Made by a program: the position numbers and the translations under genes. Source: JABIBT01 sp964471565 (GTDB lineage: Archaea; Nanobdellota; Nanobdellia; SCGC-AAA011-G17; PNOQ01). From it: a DNA stretch of 20,071 bases. Below the pieces are notes generated by a model that saw only the letters and a list, made by a program, of their open reading frames with translations, did no database searches and was not told the origin of the DNA. The stretch is from NCBI GenBank assembly GCA_964471565.1, contig CAYYFK010000012.1, positions 1 through 20,071 of the forward strand, read 5' to 3'. Below are positions 5,988-13,246 of this stretch, one piece after another (within the stretch, counting starts at the first letter, position 1; each line of letters opens with the position of its first letter).

Positions 5988-7286
5988 TTATGCAGTTGGT
6001 TTTGTCATTCTAACGTTTTTTATTAATAGTGGAGCTAAATTACAAGGTATTGAAGCTTCCCAAGAAGTGATTTGTTCTTTATCTTTTCCAAACTTTTCAA
6101 TGTTTTTTAACATATTAAGAACGTTTTCAGAAACTCTTAGGTTTTTTATTGGTTTATCAATTTCGCCGTTTTTAATCATGAACATTCCATCTCTAGGTAT
6201 TGTTGAAAAGTCTCCAGTAGAATAATTTTGGAAACGGGTATACCACACGTTCGAAACGTATATCCCCTTATCAATATTAAACGGATTTCCCTCTTTCCCT
6301 TCTAGGATTAAATTTGTTGGTGAAGGAGAAATAATTCCTGCATTTCCTGTTGATTTTGTTTTGTATCTAATAGCAGAAGAGTTGTTGTGTAAATAAGTTT
6401 TCAGAACTCCATCTTTAACTACCTCTGTTCTTTGTGTTGGATGTCCTTCATCATCAAAAGGAGAAGAACCTACTCCATTATTCAAAGTTCCATCGTCAAT
6501 TAGATTAAAGTTTCCTAGGTTTTTATTTAATTGATCATGTAAAAAGGACATTCCAGATTCTACACTAAATATGGATGCTGCGTCTCCAATGTTGTCTAAG
6601 ATTGAAGCAAATGCTAAAGGAGAAAAGACTACATCATAATCTCCTGGTTTTCCTTCTTCTGGATTTAGGGCTTGTTTTGCTATTTCCCCAGCTTCTTCTC
6701 CACACTTTTCAAAGTTGAATTTTTTTAAAGATGAAGATGTTATTGTTTTATGTCCAGATGCTTCTTTTGTTGCAAATGCTCTTAAAGATAAATATAGTGA
6801 AGAAGATTTGGCTTCTTGTTCAATTCCCGTTGAAGTTAGAATTGAAACTTTACCTGTTGCGCTTTGGAAGGTTCCAGCGGTTCTTTTTGCATTTTCTAGA
6901 GCTGCGTTTATTGAAGCATCTACAATCTCTACTGAATCACAATCACTTATTTTAGAATCGTAGCAATTTTCTATTTTTGGATATTTGAATCCGTTTTCAG
7001 GAATTGTTACATAAGATTTGTTTTTTTGTGAAGTTTTTAAAAATTCAATTATTTTTTGTACTGTATTATTTATTGATTTATCATCAAATTCTTTTAGAGA
7101 AGTAGATACTAATTTTTTATCTTTCGCTGTAAAGATATTGATTGATTGTGTTGTTTCTAAACCAGTTTTTACTATTTTATTATTTACAAATTTAATCATA
7201 GACTCATCTATCTCTGATTTTGTTAGAACTACATCTTCTGCTCCTTTTTCTAATAATCTTTTTCTTAGTGAGTAAAGTGTTTCCAT
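5988..7286 (-). CDS. tldE: TldE/PmbA-family metalloprotease partner
   Basis: A 432-residue member of the U62 (PmbA/TldD) family. TldE lacks the zinc-binding HExxxH and pairs with TldD to form a protease that trims short or unfolded peptides in the cytoplasm. Typical family features are an N-terminal substrate domain, the VVFSPLAFASIL region, SSPFDDEGHPTQRT in the middle, and a C-terminal block with STGDFSTIPRDGMFMIKNGE and a final RMTKPTA tail. No HExxxH is present. Its partner tldD is about 7 kb away on the same strand. It starts at ATG 7286 with a TATA box centred 28.5 bp upstream, which overlaps the stop codon of the preceding gene. Confidence 0.9.
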   Translation of the reverse strand: METLYSLRKRLLEKGAEDVVLTKSEIDESMIKFVNNKIVKTGLETTQSINIFTAKDKKLVSTSLKEFDDKSINNTVQKIIEFLKTSQKNKSYVTIPENGFKYPKIENCYDSKISDCDSVEIVDASINAALENAKRTAGTFQSATGKVSILTSTGIEQEAKSSSLYLSLRAFATKEASGHKTITSSSLKKFNFEKCGEEAGEIAKQALNPEEGKPGDYDVVFSPLAFASILDNIGDAASIFSVESGMSFLHDQLNKNLGNFNLIDDGTLNNGVGSSPFDDEGHPTQRTEVVKDGVLKTYLHNNSSAIRYKTKSTGNAGIISPSPTNLILEGKEGNPFNIDKGIYVSNVWYTRFQNYSTGDFSTIPRDGMFMIKNGEIDKPIKNLRVSENVLNMLKNIEKFGKDKEQITSWEASIPCNLAPLLIKNVRMTKPTA

Positions 7287-7311
7287 TGTTTTTTAAGGTT
7301 AGAATATGTTA

Positions 7312-7317
7312 TTTAAA
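7312..7317 (-). promoter_or_regulatory. TATA box for tldE overlapping the upstream stop codon
   Basis: TTTAAA is centred 28.5 bp before the tldE ATG and shares bases with the TAA stop (7313-7315) of the NDT-like gene. tldE can therefore be transcribed independently of the two genes upstream. Confidence 0.5.
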
Positions 7318-7630
7318 GATTTTCTTTTGAGTAATAACTAATTGGAATGCCTTTACTTTCTGCATAGGCAATCTCTCTTTGGGTACTTTCGCCAATATAT
7401 TCATTTACATCAATAACATAAACTCTATCTGCCATATCAATTTTCCTTAAATGTATTTCATCAAGCATTGTTTTTTGTTCCACGCTTAATCCTTCTGAAT
7501 CGGCATGACCAAACAACCCTACAGAAATAACAATTTTTCCTTCTAATGAAAGTCTTTTCTGAACTTCAAGAAACTGTTTTTTGAATTTTGTACTCCCACA
7601 AAGAGTTATTTTCTCAAATTCATTTTCCAT
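7313..7630 (-). CDS. Nucleoside 2-deoxyribosyltransferase-like protein
   Basis: From ATG 7630 the product is 105 residues, beginning MENEFEKITLCGSTKF. The strand-loop with LCGSTKF, the HLRKIDMADRVYVIDVNEYI segment and the STQREIAYAESKGIPI segment match the NDT/DUF4406 Rossmann-like superfamily. Acidic residues in ADRVYVID and the Glu in REIAYA are where the family has active-site residues. Whether it handles nucleosides, nucleotides or a modified base is unknown. The frame is open to an upstream ATG at 7675, but that would overlap the nuclease gene by 41 nt. ATG 7630 lies 4 nt after the nuclease stop, with GGAGG 12 nt upstream. Confidence 0.65.
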   Translation of the reverse strand: MENEFEKITLCGSTKFKKQFLEVQKRLSLEGKIVISVGLFGHADSEGLSVEQKTMLDEIHLRKIDMADRVYVIDVNEYIGESTQREIAYAESKGIPISYYSKENL

Positions 7631-7634
7631 CTTA

Positions 7635-8459
7635 CTAAAAGTCCTCCAATTTTTTCTGTCCAAAACAAATATCATAAAAATCGCATTGTCCGGTAGACCA
7701 CTTACATAGGGGAGAAGTTTTCATTGGATAATCTTGAATATCTTCTGAAATTGTATTCTCTTGTATTAACGAGCATTCTTTTTTTGCTAATTCTATTAAT
7801 TCTTCATCCACTTTTAGGTATTTCAAACCGTGCCTTAAAAAGTCAACTCCCACTATATTTGGATGTTTTCCATATTTCTCATAATAAAGTAAGGCATAAA
7901 TCGCTAGTTGTAACCTATACTCGTTTGATATCACATCTTTTTTTGAAGATTTATAATCTATTAAAGAAATTTCTCCTTCAATGTTGTGAACTGCGTCTAT
8001 GAAACCTTGTACCTTGTGTTCATCTGATTTAAAGTAAACTTCTGTTTCTGGTTTTAATAAGTTAAATGCTTCATCAAAAGTTAGATGTTTGTTTTGTTTT
8101 AGTTGTATTCTATTTAGCAAAGATTCAAACCAGGAATTCACCATTTCTTGAGATTCTTCATAGTAAAATTCTAGTTTATGTTGCCCGAGTCCTAATTCTA
8201 TCAATTCATTTCTTGCATTTGCCCATTTCTCTTTGAACATGCTTTGGAGCAGAACATTTAGTTCAAACTCTTTGTGTTCTCCGTCTATTGTAGAGATATC
8301 TATTTTGAAAAAATCTTCCAAAACAGAGTGAACTATCTTTCCTCTTATTAAATGGATAGAAGCAACTGTTGGTAATTTTAGAATATAGTTATAATAATAC
8401 TTTCTTGGACATTGTTTATATGTATTTATTGAACTTGGAGATTGTATTCTTTGTGCCAT
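7635..8459 (-). CDS. RecB/Cas4-like PD-(D/E)XK nuclease with a probable Fe-S cluster
   Basis: A 274-residue PDDEXK_1-type nuclease. The N-terminal SPSSINTYKQCPRKYYYNY is the usual opening of RecB, AddB and Cas4-like nucleases. His44 (GKIVHSVLEDF), Asp155 (GFIDAV), Asp168 and Lys170 (LIDYKSSKKD) and Gln184 (RLQLAIYA) fit motifs I-IV. Cys17 together with Cys252, Cys259 and Cys265 (SPLCKWSTGQCDFYDIC) would make the 4Fe-4S cage seen in Cas4, AddB and Dna2. It likely acts in DNA repair or end processing. No CRISPR or cas gene is nearby, so I do not call it cas4. The TATA box is at 8481-8486, and the downstream NDT-like gene is 4 nt away. Confidence 0.8.
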   Translation of the reverse strand: MAQRIQSPSSINTYKQCPRKYYYNYILKLPTVASIHLIRGKIVHSVLEDFFKIDISTIDGEHKEFELNVLLQSMFKEKWANARNELIELGLGQHKLEFYYEESQEMVNSWFESLLNRIQLKQNKHLTFDEAFNLLKPETEVYFKSDEHKVQGFIDAVHNIEGEISLIDYKSSKKDVISNEYRLQLAIYALLYYEKYGKHPNIVGVDFLRHGLKYLKVDEELIELAKKECSLIQENTISEDIQDYPMKTSPLCKWSTGQCDFYDICFGQKKLEDF

Positions 8460-8480
8460 TCTAGAAAAAGAGAGGTTTGT

Positions 8481-8486
8481 TTTAAA
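8481..8486 (-). promoter_or_regulatory. TATA box for the nuclease operon
   Basis: TTTAAA is centred 24.5 bp upstream of ATG 8459 on the minus strand, consistent with a leaderless start. Confidence 0.5.
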
Positions 8487-8563
8487 AGTATTATCTAAGT
8501 GGAGAATATAGTTTAGAAAGGTTTTTAAATCAAAAAATCAAAGTTTATCTTATAGGTGATTTA

Positions 8564-8749
8564 ATGCCAAGAAGAAGATTTAAGGGAAATTATTCTAGAA
8601 CAAGAGTCTTTCTTATCTTGGGTGGTTTGATTTCAATACTATTGGGTTGCCTTCTTTGGAGAGGAGTATGGAATTTAGAACAGGTTTTTGCAATATTATT
8701 GTTTATTGCGGGGGCTTTTAAAATTTTAGTAGGATTATTAAAAAAGTAA
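8564..8749 (+). CDS. Small two-TM membrane protein, paralog 1
   Basis: A 61-residue protein with a basic head (MPRRRFKGNYSRTR) and two hydrophobic helices (about 16-32 and 41-58) joined by a short loop with WNLEQVF. It closely resembles the next protein in layout and wording (ILLG, then LEQVFAI against IEQFFGI). Family unknown. Unlike most genes here it seems to have a short leader. TTTTTAAAT at 8522-8530 would place the transcript start near 8552, and AGGTGA at 8554-8559 fits a ribosome-binding site. Its stop is 11 nt before the next ATG, so the pair is an operon. Confidence 0.7.
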   Translation: MPRRRFKGNYSRTRVFLILGGLISILLGCLLWRGVWNLEQVFAILLFIAGAFKILVGLLKK

Positions 8750-8757
8750 GGAGGTGA
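8750..8757 (+). promoter_or_regulatory. Strong Shine-Dalgarno sequence for paralog 2
   Basis: GGAGGTGA begins directly after the TAA stop of paralog 1 and ends 3 nt before ATG 8761. It is one of the clearest ribosome-binding sites in the window and shows that internal operon genes are led by SD, while first genes are mostly leaderless. Confidence 0.75.
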
Positions 8758-8760
8758 AAA

Positions 8761-8946
8761 ATGGTAGCAAAAAAAGTAGGGGCTGGAACTTGTTGTCCTA
8801 GTAAGAATCATAAGGTCATATTTGGGATAATAGCAATTTTATTAGGTCTAGGGGTTTGGTTCAGTTATTTTAGTATAGAACAATTCTTTGGAATAGTATT
8901 TGTGTTATTAGGTCTAAAGGTTTTGTTTTTTAAGCATTGTCACTAA
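8761..8946 (+). CDS. Small two-TM membrane protein, paralog 2
   Basis: A 61-residue protein. An N-terminal stretch with two adjacent cysteines (GTCCPSKNHK) precedes two TM helices (about 19-36 and 41-57), and the protein ends FKHCH. The Cys pair and the C-terminal His-Cys-His could bind metal or form disulfides, which is inference only. The shared IEQFFGI/LEQVFAI loop shows common origin with the upstream gene. Family unknown. A T-rich stretch follows the stop. Confidence 0.7.
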   Translation: MVAKKVGAGTCCPSKNHKVIFGIIAILLGLGVWFSYFSIEQFFGIVFVLLGLKVLFFKHCH

Positions 8947-8970
8947 TTTCTTCTTTTTTTATTTTTTAGT
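8947..8970 (+). terminator. Poly-T transcription terminator
   Basis: After the TAA stop comes a T-rich tract (ATTTCTTCTTTTTTTATTTT and more). Archaeal RNA polymerase terminates at such oligo-T runs without a hairpin. It separates the small membrane operon from the helicase promoter. Confidence 0.5.
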
Positions 8971-8979
8971 ATATAAGTT

Positions 8980-8987
8980 TTTATAAA
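8980..8987 (+). promoter_or_regulatory. TATA box for the XPD helicase gene
   Basis: TTTATAAA is centred 25.5 bp before ATG 9009, fitting a leaderless transcript. Confidence 0.55.
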
Positions 8988-9008
8988 GAGTATTCTTTTT
9001 AGTTTTCC

Positions 9009-10832
9009 ATGAAAGATTTATTTCCGTTTGAGTCGTATAGAAAGGGGCAGGATTCTTTTATTAAAGTTGTAAATACTGCTTTGACACATAAAAAAGATGT
9101 TTTAGCCAATGTTCCTACTGGTGTTGGTAAGACTGTCGCTACACTGGCTCCTTGTTTAAAATACGCTTTGGAGAATGATAAATCTGTTATTTTTTTAACT
9201 TCTAAACATACTCACCATAAAATTGCTATTGAAACTCTTAGAGAGATAAAAAATAATTCTGATGTAAACTTTCAAGTTGCTGATTTTATTGGAAAAAGAT
9301 GGATGTGCCCAAGAGATGATATAGGAAGTTTGAATTCAAATGAATTTAGAGTTTTTTGTAAAAATGCTGTTGAAAATAAAGAATGTAAGTTTTATAGAAA
9401 TTATTATGATAAATCAAAAATATTCACAACTCAACCTTTGATGGAGGAATTAAAAAGTAATATTCTCCATGTTGAAGAGTTGGTTGGAAGATGTGAGAAC
9501 TCAGAGGTTTGCGCTTTTGAAGTTGCTGCAGACATTGCAAAAAAATCAAAAGTTATTATTGCAGATTATTTTCATGTTTTGAACCCTACTACTAGGAAAG
9601 CCTTCTTTAAAAAAATAAATAAGGAACTTGAGAATTGTATTTTAATTTGGGATGAAGCACATAATTTGCCTTCTAGAGCTAGAGATTTAATGAGTGACAA
9701 CATAAGCACATATGGTTTAGATTTCGCTATAAAGGAGGCAGGAAGATTTAATCAAGATTTGGAGCCAGAAATAATTGAAATTAGAAATAAACTATTGAAA
9801 TTGAGTGAGAAGTTAGGATTAGAAAATCATGAGACTTTAGTTAGTAAGGGAGAGTTTGAAGGTCTAAAAGAGAATACCATTAGTGATTTGTTTGATACTG
9901 CTGATAAAGTTATGGAAGAAGAAAAGAGAAGTTTTCTTAATTCTTTGGCAGGTTTTTTGAGTTTATGGAAAAATGAAGATAAAAAGTTCTCAAGAATTTT
10001 GAAAAGAAATTTCACAAGAACTGGGAAGGCTGTAATTTCTTTGTTTTATAATTGTCTTGATCCTAGCATTGTACTAGGGGATATAACAAAAGGAGCACAC
10101 TCTAATATTTTTATGTCTGGAACTTTATATCCTTTAGAAATGTATGAAGAAATCTTTGGATTGGATTTGCCTTTGAAAGTTGAATATGAGAATCCTTTTC
10201 CAAAAGAAAATAGGTTAGACTTAGTTATTCCTGCAATTACAACTAAGTATAGTGAAAGAAATGGCGAGATGTATGAAAGGATAGCTGAGAGTATAAATGA
10301 ATTAACTGATATTATTAAAGGGAATAAGATATTCTTTTTTCCTAGCTACGGATTAATAGATAAGGTCAAAGATAAGATTGATAATAAAAATTTGTTTATT
10401 GAAGAGCAAGGAATGGATAAATTATCTCGTGAGGCTATATTGAAGAGATTTACTGATTTGAAAGAAGAGGGAAGTACTTTGATTGCTGTTAGCTCTGGTA
10501 GCTTTGGAGAAAGTATTGATTTGCTTGGGGATAAATTGAAAGCAGTTATTGTTGTTGGTTTACCCTTTGCCAAAAATGATTTGGAAAATAAAGAGATAAT
10601 TAGATATTATGATGAAAAATTTGGAAAGGGAATGGATTATGGCTATGTTATTCCTGCTTTTACTAATGTTTTACAGAATGCTGGAAGGTGTATAAGAAGT
10701 GAAACAGATAAAGGGATTATTATTTATTTAGATGAAAGGTATGCTTGGAAAAATTATAGACAGTATTTTCCTAAGTCTATAGAATTAAAAGGTAGTAGAA
10801 GTTATGATGAGGTTAGAGAATTCTTAAACTAA
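9009..10832 (+). CDS. XPD/DinG-type superfamily 2 helicase with Fe-S domain
   Basis: A 607-residue 5'-3' DNA helicase of the XPD (Rad3) group, likely acting in nucleotide excision repair or related transactions. The Walker A motif is PTGVGKT (36-42) and Walker B is WDEAH (214-218). Cysteines at 100, 117, 126, 162 and 168 lie between motifs Ia and II, where the 4Fe-4S domain sits; four of them would be the ligands. Motif V has SFGESIDL, and motif VI is QNAGRCIR (556-563), with DERY behind it. ATG 9009 is at the leaderless distance from its TATA box. The 3' end overlaps the convergent operon by 9 nt. Confidence 0.88.
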   Translation: MKDLFPFESYRKGQDSFIKVVNTALTHKKDVLANVPTGVGKTVATLAPCLKYALENDKSVIFLTSKHTHHKIAIETLREIKNNSDVNFQVADFIGKRWMCPRDDIGSLNSNEFRVFCKNAVENKECKFYRNYYDKSKIFTTQPLMEELKSNILHVEELVGRCENSEVCAFEVAADIAKKSKVIIADYFHVLNPTTRKAFFKKINKELENCILIWDEAHNLPSRARDLMSDNISTYGLDFAIKEAGRFNQDLEPEIIEIRNKLLKLSEKLGLENHETLVSKGEFEGLKENTISDLFDTADKVMEEEKRSFLNSLAGFLSLWKNEDKKFSRILKRNFTRTGKAVISLFYNCLDPSIVLGDITKGAHSNIFMSGTLYPLEMYEEIFGLDLPLKVEYENPFPKENRLDLVIPAITTKYSERNGEMYERIAESINELTDIIKGNKIFFFPSYGLIDKVKDKIDNKNLFIEEQGMDKLSREAILKRFTDLKEEGSTLIAVSSGSFGESIDLLGDKLKAVIVVGLPFAKNDLENKEIIRYYDEKFGKGMDYGYVIPAFTNVLQNAGRCIRSETDKGIIIYLDERYAWKNYRQYFPKSIELKGSRSYDEVREFLN

Positions 10833-11105
10833 CTCTGTTTCTTGTCTCCATTGTGGAGAATATTTTTGATGGTATTTAATAAGTGCAGGATCTCCCAAAA
10901 GAGATTGTCCTTTTGAATCTTTTAGAGCAAATGCATCAATTCCATAATTATTTCCAAGTACCATAAACATTGCTTCCATACCATGTACTTTTTGTAGATG
11001 TGCTATTTCAACTATTTCTGTCCACTTTAAACTAACACCTGTTAAACCTTTTATATCTTCTGCATACATGTTTGCGTTTTGTATGTCTTCTAAGTTTAGT
11101 GCCAT
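10824..11105 (-). CDS. Hypothetical protein, second gene of an unknown operon
   Basis: A soluble, mostly helical-looking 93-residue protein with no recognisable motif. It has no TM segment and no cysteine. The ATG directly abuts the TAA stop of the upstream gene (11106-11108), and GGAGGAG just before that stop serves as its ribosome-binding site, so the pair is translationally linked. Both products open with MAL. Its end overlaps the XPD gene by 9 nt. It is probably a partner or immunity-like companion of the upstream protein, but this rests on linkage alone. Confidence 0.65.
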   Translation of the reverse strand: MALNLEDIQNANMYAEDIKGLTGVSLKWTEIVEIAHLQKVHGMEAMFMVLGNNYGIDAFALKDSKGQSLLGDPALIKYHQKYSPQWRQETELV

Positions 11106-12173
11106 TTATTCTCCTCCTTCTTTTGTATCGGGCCAAGTTAGAGTAAATCTTGGATCATATCCTTTCTCTTCAATGGCTTTTAGAAACATTGCTTCAGCTA
11201 GTCCAATTGAGAATCCTTTCCCTAACATTTCCCCAGATTTTATTCTTTTCTTAAACTCTTCAAATTCTCCATCCCAAATTGCATCCTCAAATGTTCCTGG
11301 AGACATCCCACGACAATATAATTCTCCTGCAAGGGCAAAATTGCAACTATCTACATATGAAAAGACTGTATTCGCAGCCCCTTCTAAGTTCTTAGCATTT
11401 TCGTGGCCATATAGTTCTTCATATGATGTTTTCAAAACTTCAAACTCACTCATTCTATCCATATTTTCAGCAAATAAAGTTCCTAAAGAACCTAATGCTA
11501 TAGATGCTCCGGATAAAAGGGCAATCAAGGTTCCCCGGTGCCTCTTGGCATAATTTTTTATAGCTCTTCTAGCTACGTTTGCAGGTTTTCTGGTTTCATC
11601 AAAGTTTATTGAATCTTGTTCTGAAATTACTTCTAAACAATCTTTGACTAATCCAAGATATCTCTCAATATTTGTGCTCAACCATTTAGATGCTGAAATG
11701 TCTACTATAAGTGCAGGAGCATTTCCTGGAAAATGTAAAATCTTATTTTCTTCTGCGTGTCCATATGCGTGTCTTGCTAGGATTAATGGAGAGGTTTTTC
11801 CTCCATCGTGATATTTTAAGAATATGTCTCCTAGACTCTCTCCGTTTTCTGATTTGGGAGAATTTTCTAGATTTCTTTCTAGATTTGTTAATTTAACTGG
11901 ATGTGCTCCATAAAGGGTTTGCATCATACCACTAAGATTATCTGCTATGTTTTTTGCAGTTAGGGCAAATTGACCAACTTTTAAATTTGCTGAACTCTTT
12001 GAATCGGGACCTCCCCATCCAACTACCCGCTTGGCCCTTTTGTAGGAATCGTGAAATGAAAATACCTTGCCAGAAAGCCTATCTAGATATTCTATTGTGG
12101 AACTATCTTTAGCTCTGTATTTAAGATCCTCGATTAAAATATCTACTTCCGCTAATTTCTTTTCTAGTGCCAT
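11106..12173 (-). CDS. Hypothetical protein with one TM segment and an HxxxH-EE motif
   Basis: A 355-residue protein I cannot assign. Residues 1-120 look helical. RHAYGHAEEN (134-143) contains His135, His139, Glu141 and Glu142, a possible metal site. A basic stretch (RRAIKNYAKRHRG, about 192-204) precedes one hydrophobic helix (204-222, LIALLSGASIALGSLGTLFA). An acidic and aromatic helical region follows. A second YGHEN occurs near 245. There is no signal peptide. It could be a membrane-anchored enzyme with domains on both sides of the membrane. It is the first gene of a tight two-gene operon whose TATA box is at 12202-12209, leaving a leader of only several nucleotides. Confidence 0.7.
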   Translation of the reverse strand: MALEKKLAEVDILIEDLKYRAKDSSTIEYLDRLSGKVFSFHDSYKRAKRVVGWGGPDSKSSANLKVGQFALTAKNIADNLSGMMQTLYGAHPVKLTNLERNLENSPKSENGESLGDIFLKYHDGGKTSPLILARHAYGHAEENKILHFPGNAPALIVDISASKWLSTNIERYLGLVKDCLEVISEQDSINFDETRKPANVARRAIKNYAKRHRGTLIALLSGASIALGSLGTLFAENMDRMSEFEVLKTSYEELYGHENAKNLEGAANTVFSYVDSCNFALAGELYCRGMSPGTFEDAIWDGEFEEFKKRIKSGEMLGKGFSIGLAEAMFLKAIEEKGYDPRFTLTWPDTKEGGE

Positions 12174-12201
12174 TTTTGGAGTATAAAATCTAATTTTTCG
12201 G

Positions 12202-12209
12202 TTTATAAA
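12202..12209 (-). promoter_or_regulatory. TATA box for the unknown operon
   Basis: The palindromic TTTATAAA is centred 32.5 bp before ATG 12173. This is a little longer than the leaderless spacing elsewhere, so the mRNA likely has a leader of about 6 nt. Confidence 0.45.
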
Positions 12210-12278
12210 TCTTTCTATTTGTAACTATTAGTTAGTGGTATATGGTTAATTAATATATAGTTTTTTCTTAGTATTATC

Positions 12279-12286
12279 TTTTTAAG
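12279..12286 (+). promoter_or_regulatory. TATA-like box for the zinc-ribbon gene
   Basis: TTTTTAAG is centred 25.5 bp before ATG 12308, fitting a leaderless start. The intergenic region 12174-12307 holds only the two divergent promoters. Confidence 0.45.
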
Positions 12287-12307
12287 TCGCGGTATTCTCC
12301 CAAAAAT

Positions 12308-12763
12308 ATGGAAAAGGTTAGTTTTGATGAAGGCTATTTTGATACAAAGCCAAAAGATGAGTTGTATGCTAAATGCAAAAAGTGTGGAAATAAGTCTTCT
12401 GCTAAGGATTTCAAAATAGATGACGATTTGGGAGTCATGGTTTGTAGCAATTGTTTTCATAGTTCTGGGGTTAAGAGACTTAGCAAAGGAAAAGAAAAAT
12501 CTGCTGAGGAAAAAGAGGTAATTGAAGAAAAACCTAGTTCTATTGTAATATATGATGAACGTGATGCCCTTAGAGCTGAAGCAAAGGAAAAAAGGGTTGT
12601 TCCTAAGCCGGCAGTTCAGGATGATAGAATTAAATATATTTGTGATAAGTGTGGTTTTGGTTTTAAGTATAACCCTATAAAGATGTGGCCAAGAGTTTGC
12701 CCTGCTTGTGCAAGATCAATAGAGGATATAAAAGAAGGTAGACGTACTATTTCAAGGTTTTAA
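12308..12763 (+). CDS. Double zinc-ribbon protein
   Basis: A 151-residue protein with two CxxC...CxxC zinc ribbons: Cys23, Cys26, Cys46 and Cys49 at the N-terminus, and Cys112, Cys115, Cys131 and Cys134 at the C-terminus. A charged, Lys- and Glu-rich linker (about 56-105) joins them. Zinc ribbons of this kind occur in archaeal transcription, translation and DNA-binding proteins, but nothing here points to one function. ATG 12308 fits the leaderless spacing. The 3' end overlaps the convergent HD hydrolase gene by 17 nt. Confidence 0.75.
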   Translation: MEKVSFDEGYFDTKPKDELYAKCKKCGNKSSAKDFKIDDDLGVMVCSNCFHSSGVKRLSKGKEKSAEEKEVIEEKPSSIVIYDERDALRAEAKEKRVVPKPAVQDDRIKYICDKCGFGFKYNPIKMWPRVCPACARSIEDIKEGRRTISRF

Positions 12764-13229
12764 CTTTTTTTAAAACTTTTTTAAGATGATCTAATATTTT
12801 TGGATATTTCTCCATTAATGCACTATAGTTTTTAATCATAAGGTCTGTTCTTTTTATGTAATTGTTGATTTTCTTTTCATTGTCTTTTGGCATGCAAAGC
12901 CCATTGTGGATTAGGTCTGCCATTTTTAGTACTACTCCGCCTTCATCTCTTATTGGATATGTTTTATCTGGTTTTTTTGAAACTTGGTCAACTAAATCTG
13001 CTACTCTTTCTCCAAATTCTTTTTTTATTTCTTTTAACTCTGTAGGTGAATCTTCTACTACGTCGTGCAATACTGCCGCAATTAGAATATCTTCATCTTT
13101 TATATCATAATTTCTTAGAATTCCCATGACTGCTAGCGGATGTACTATTACTGGGGATCCTGTTAATTTTCTTATTTGTCCTTTGTGTGCCTTTACAGCC
13201 ATTTCAAAGGCCTTGTGAAATCTATCCAT
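12747..13229 (-). CDS. Stand-alone RelA/SpoT-type HD hydrolase (MESH1-like)
   Basis: A 160-residue HD-domain phosphohydrolase. GSPVIVHP (His30), AAVLHDVVED (His55, Asp56, Glu59, Asp60), and KMADLIHN (Asp105) are the metal and catalytic signatures of the SpoT/Rsh hydrolase domain, and FGERVADLVDQVSK is also typical. No synthetase or regulatory domain is attached, so it resembles small alarmone hydrolases that cleave (p)ppGpp or related nucleotides. Substrate is inferred. It lies 17 nt after the third homing-endonuclease gene on the same strand. A TATA-like ACTATATTTA (13251-13260) inside the end of that gene is centred 26.5 bp before its ATG. Confidence 0.8.
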   Translation of the reverse strand: MDRFHKAFEMAVKAHKGQIRKLTGSPVIVHPLAVMGILRNYDIKDEDILIAAVLHDVVEDSPTELKEIKKEFGERVADLVDQVSKKPDKTYPIRDEGGVVLKMADLIHNGLCMPKDNEKKINNYIKRTDLMIKNYSALMEKYPKILDHLKKVLKKVKTLK

Positions 13230-13246
13230 TATGATAATGAGATTAA

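Noticed and set aside
5983..6225. Plus-strand ORF after the DUF4405-like gene
   Set aside because: It is antisense to the well-supported C-terminus of TldE and has no family features.
7635..8459. cas4 of a CRISPR system
   Set aside because: The fold and four cysteines resemble Cas4, but no repeats, cas1, cas2 or other cas genes are in the window, so a general RecB-like repair nuclease is the safer call.
11068..11553. 161-codon plus-strand ORF
   Set aside because: It runs antisense to the operon at 10824-12173, is rich in Ser, Pro and Phe as antisense frames are here, and lacks a promoter.
12215..12460. Minus-strand ORF of 81 codons
   Set aside because: It lies over the promoter and N-terminal zinc ribbon of the plus-strand gene, and its Ile- and Leu-rich composition is typical of antisense to AT-rich coding DNA.
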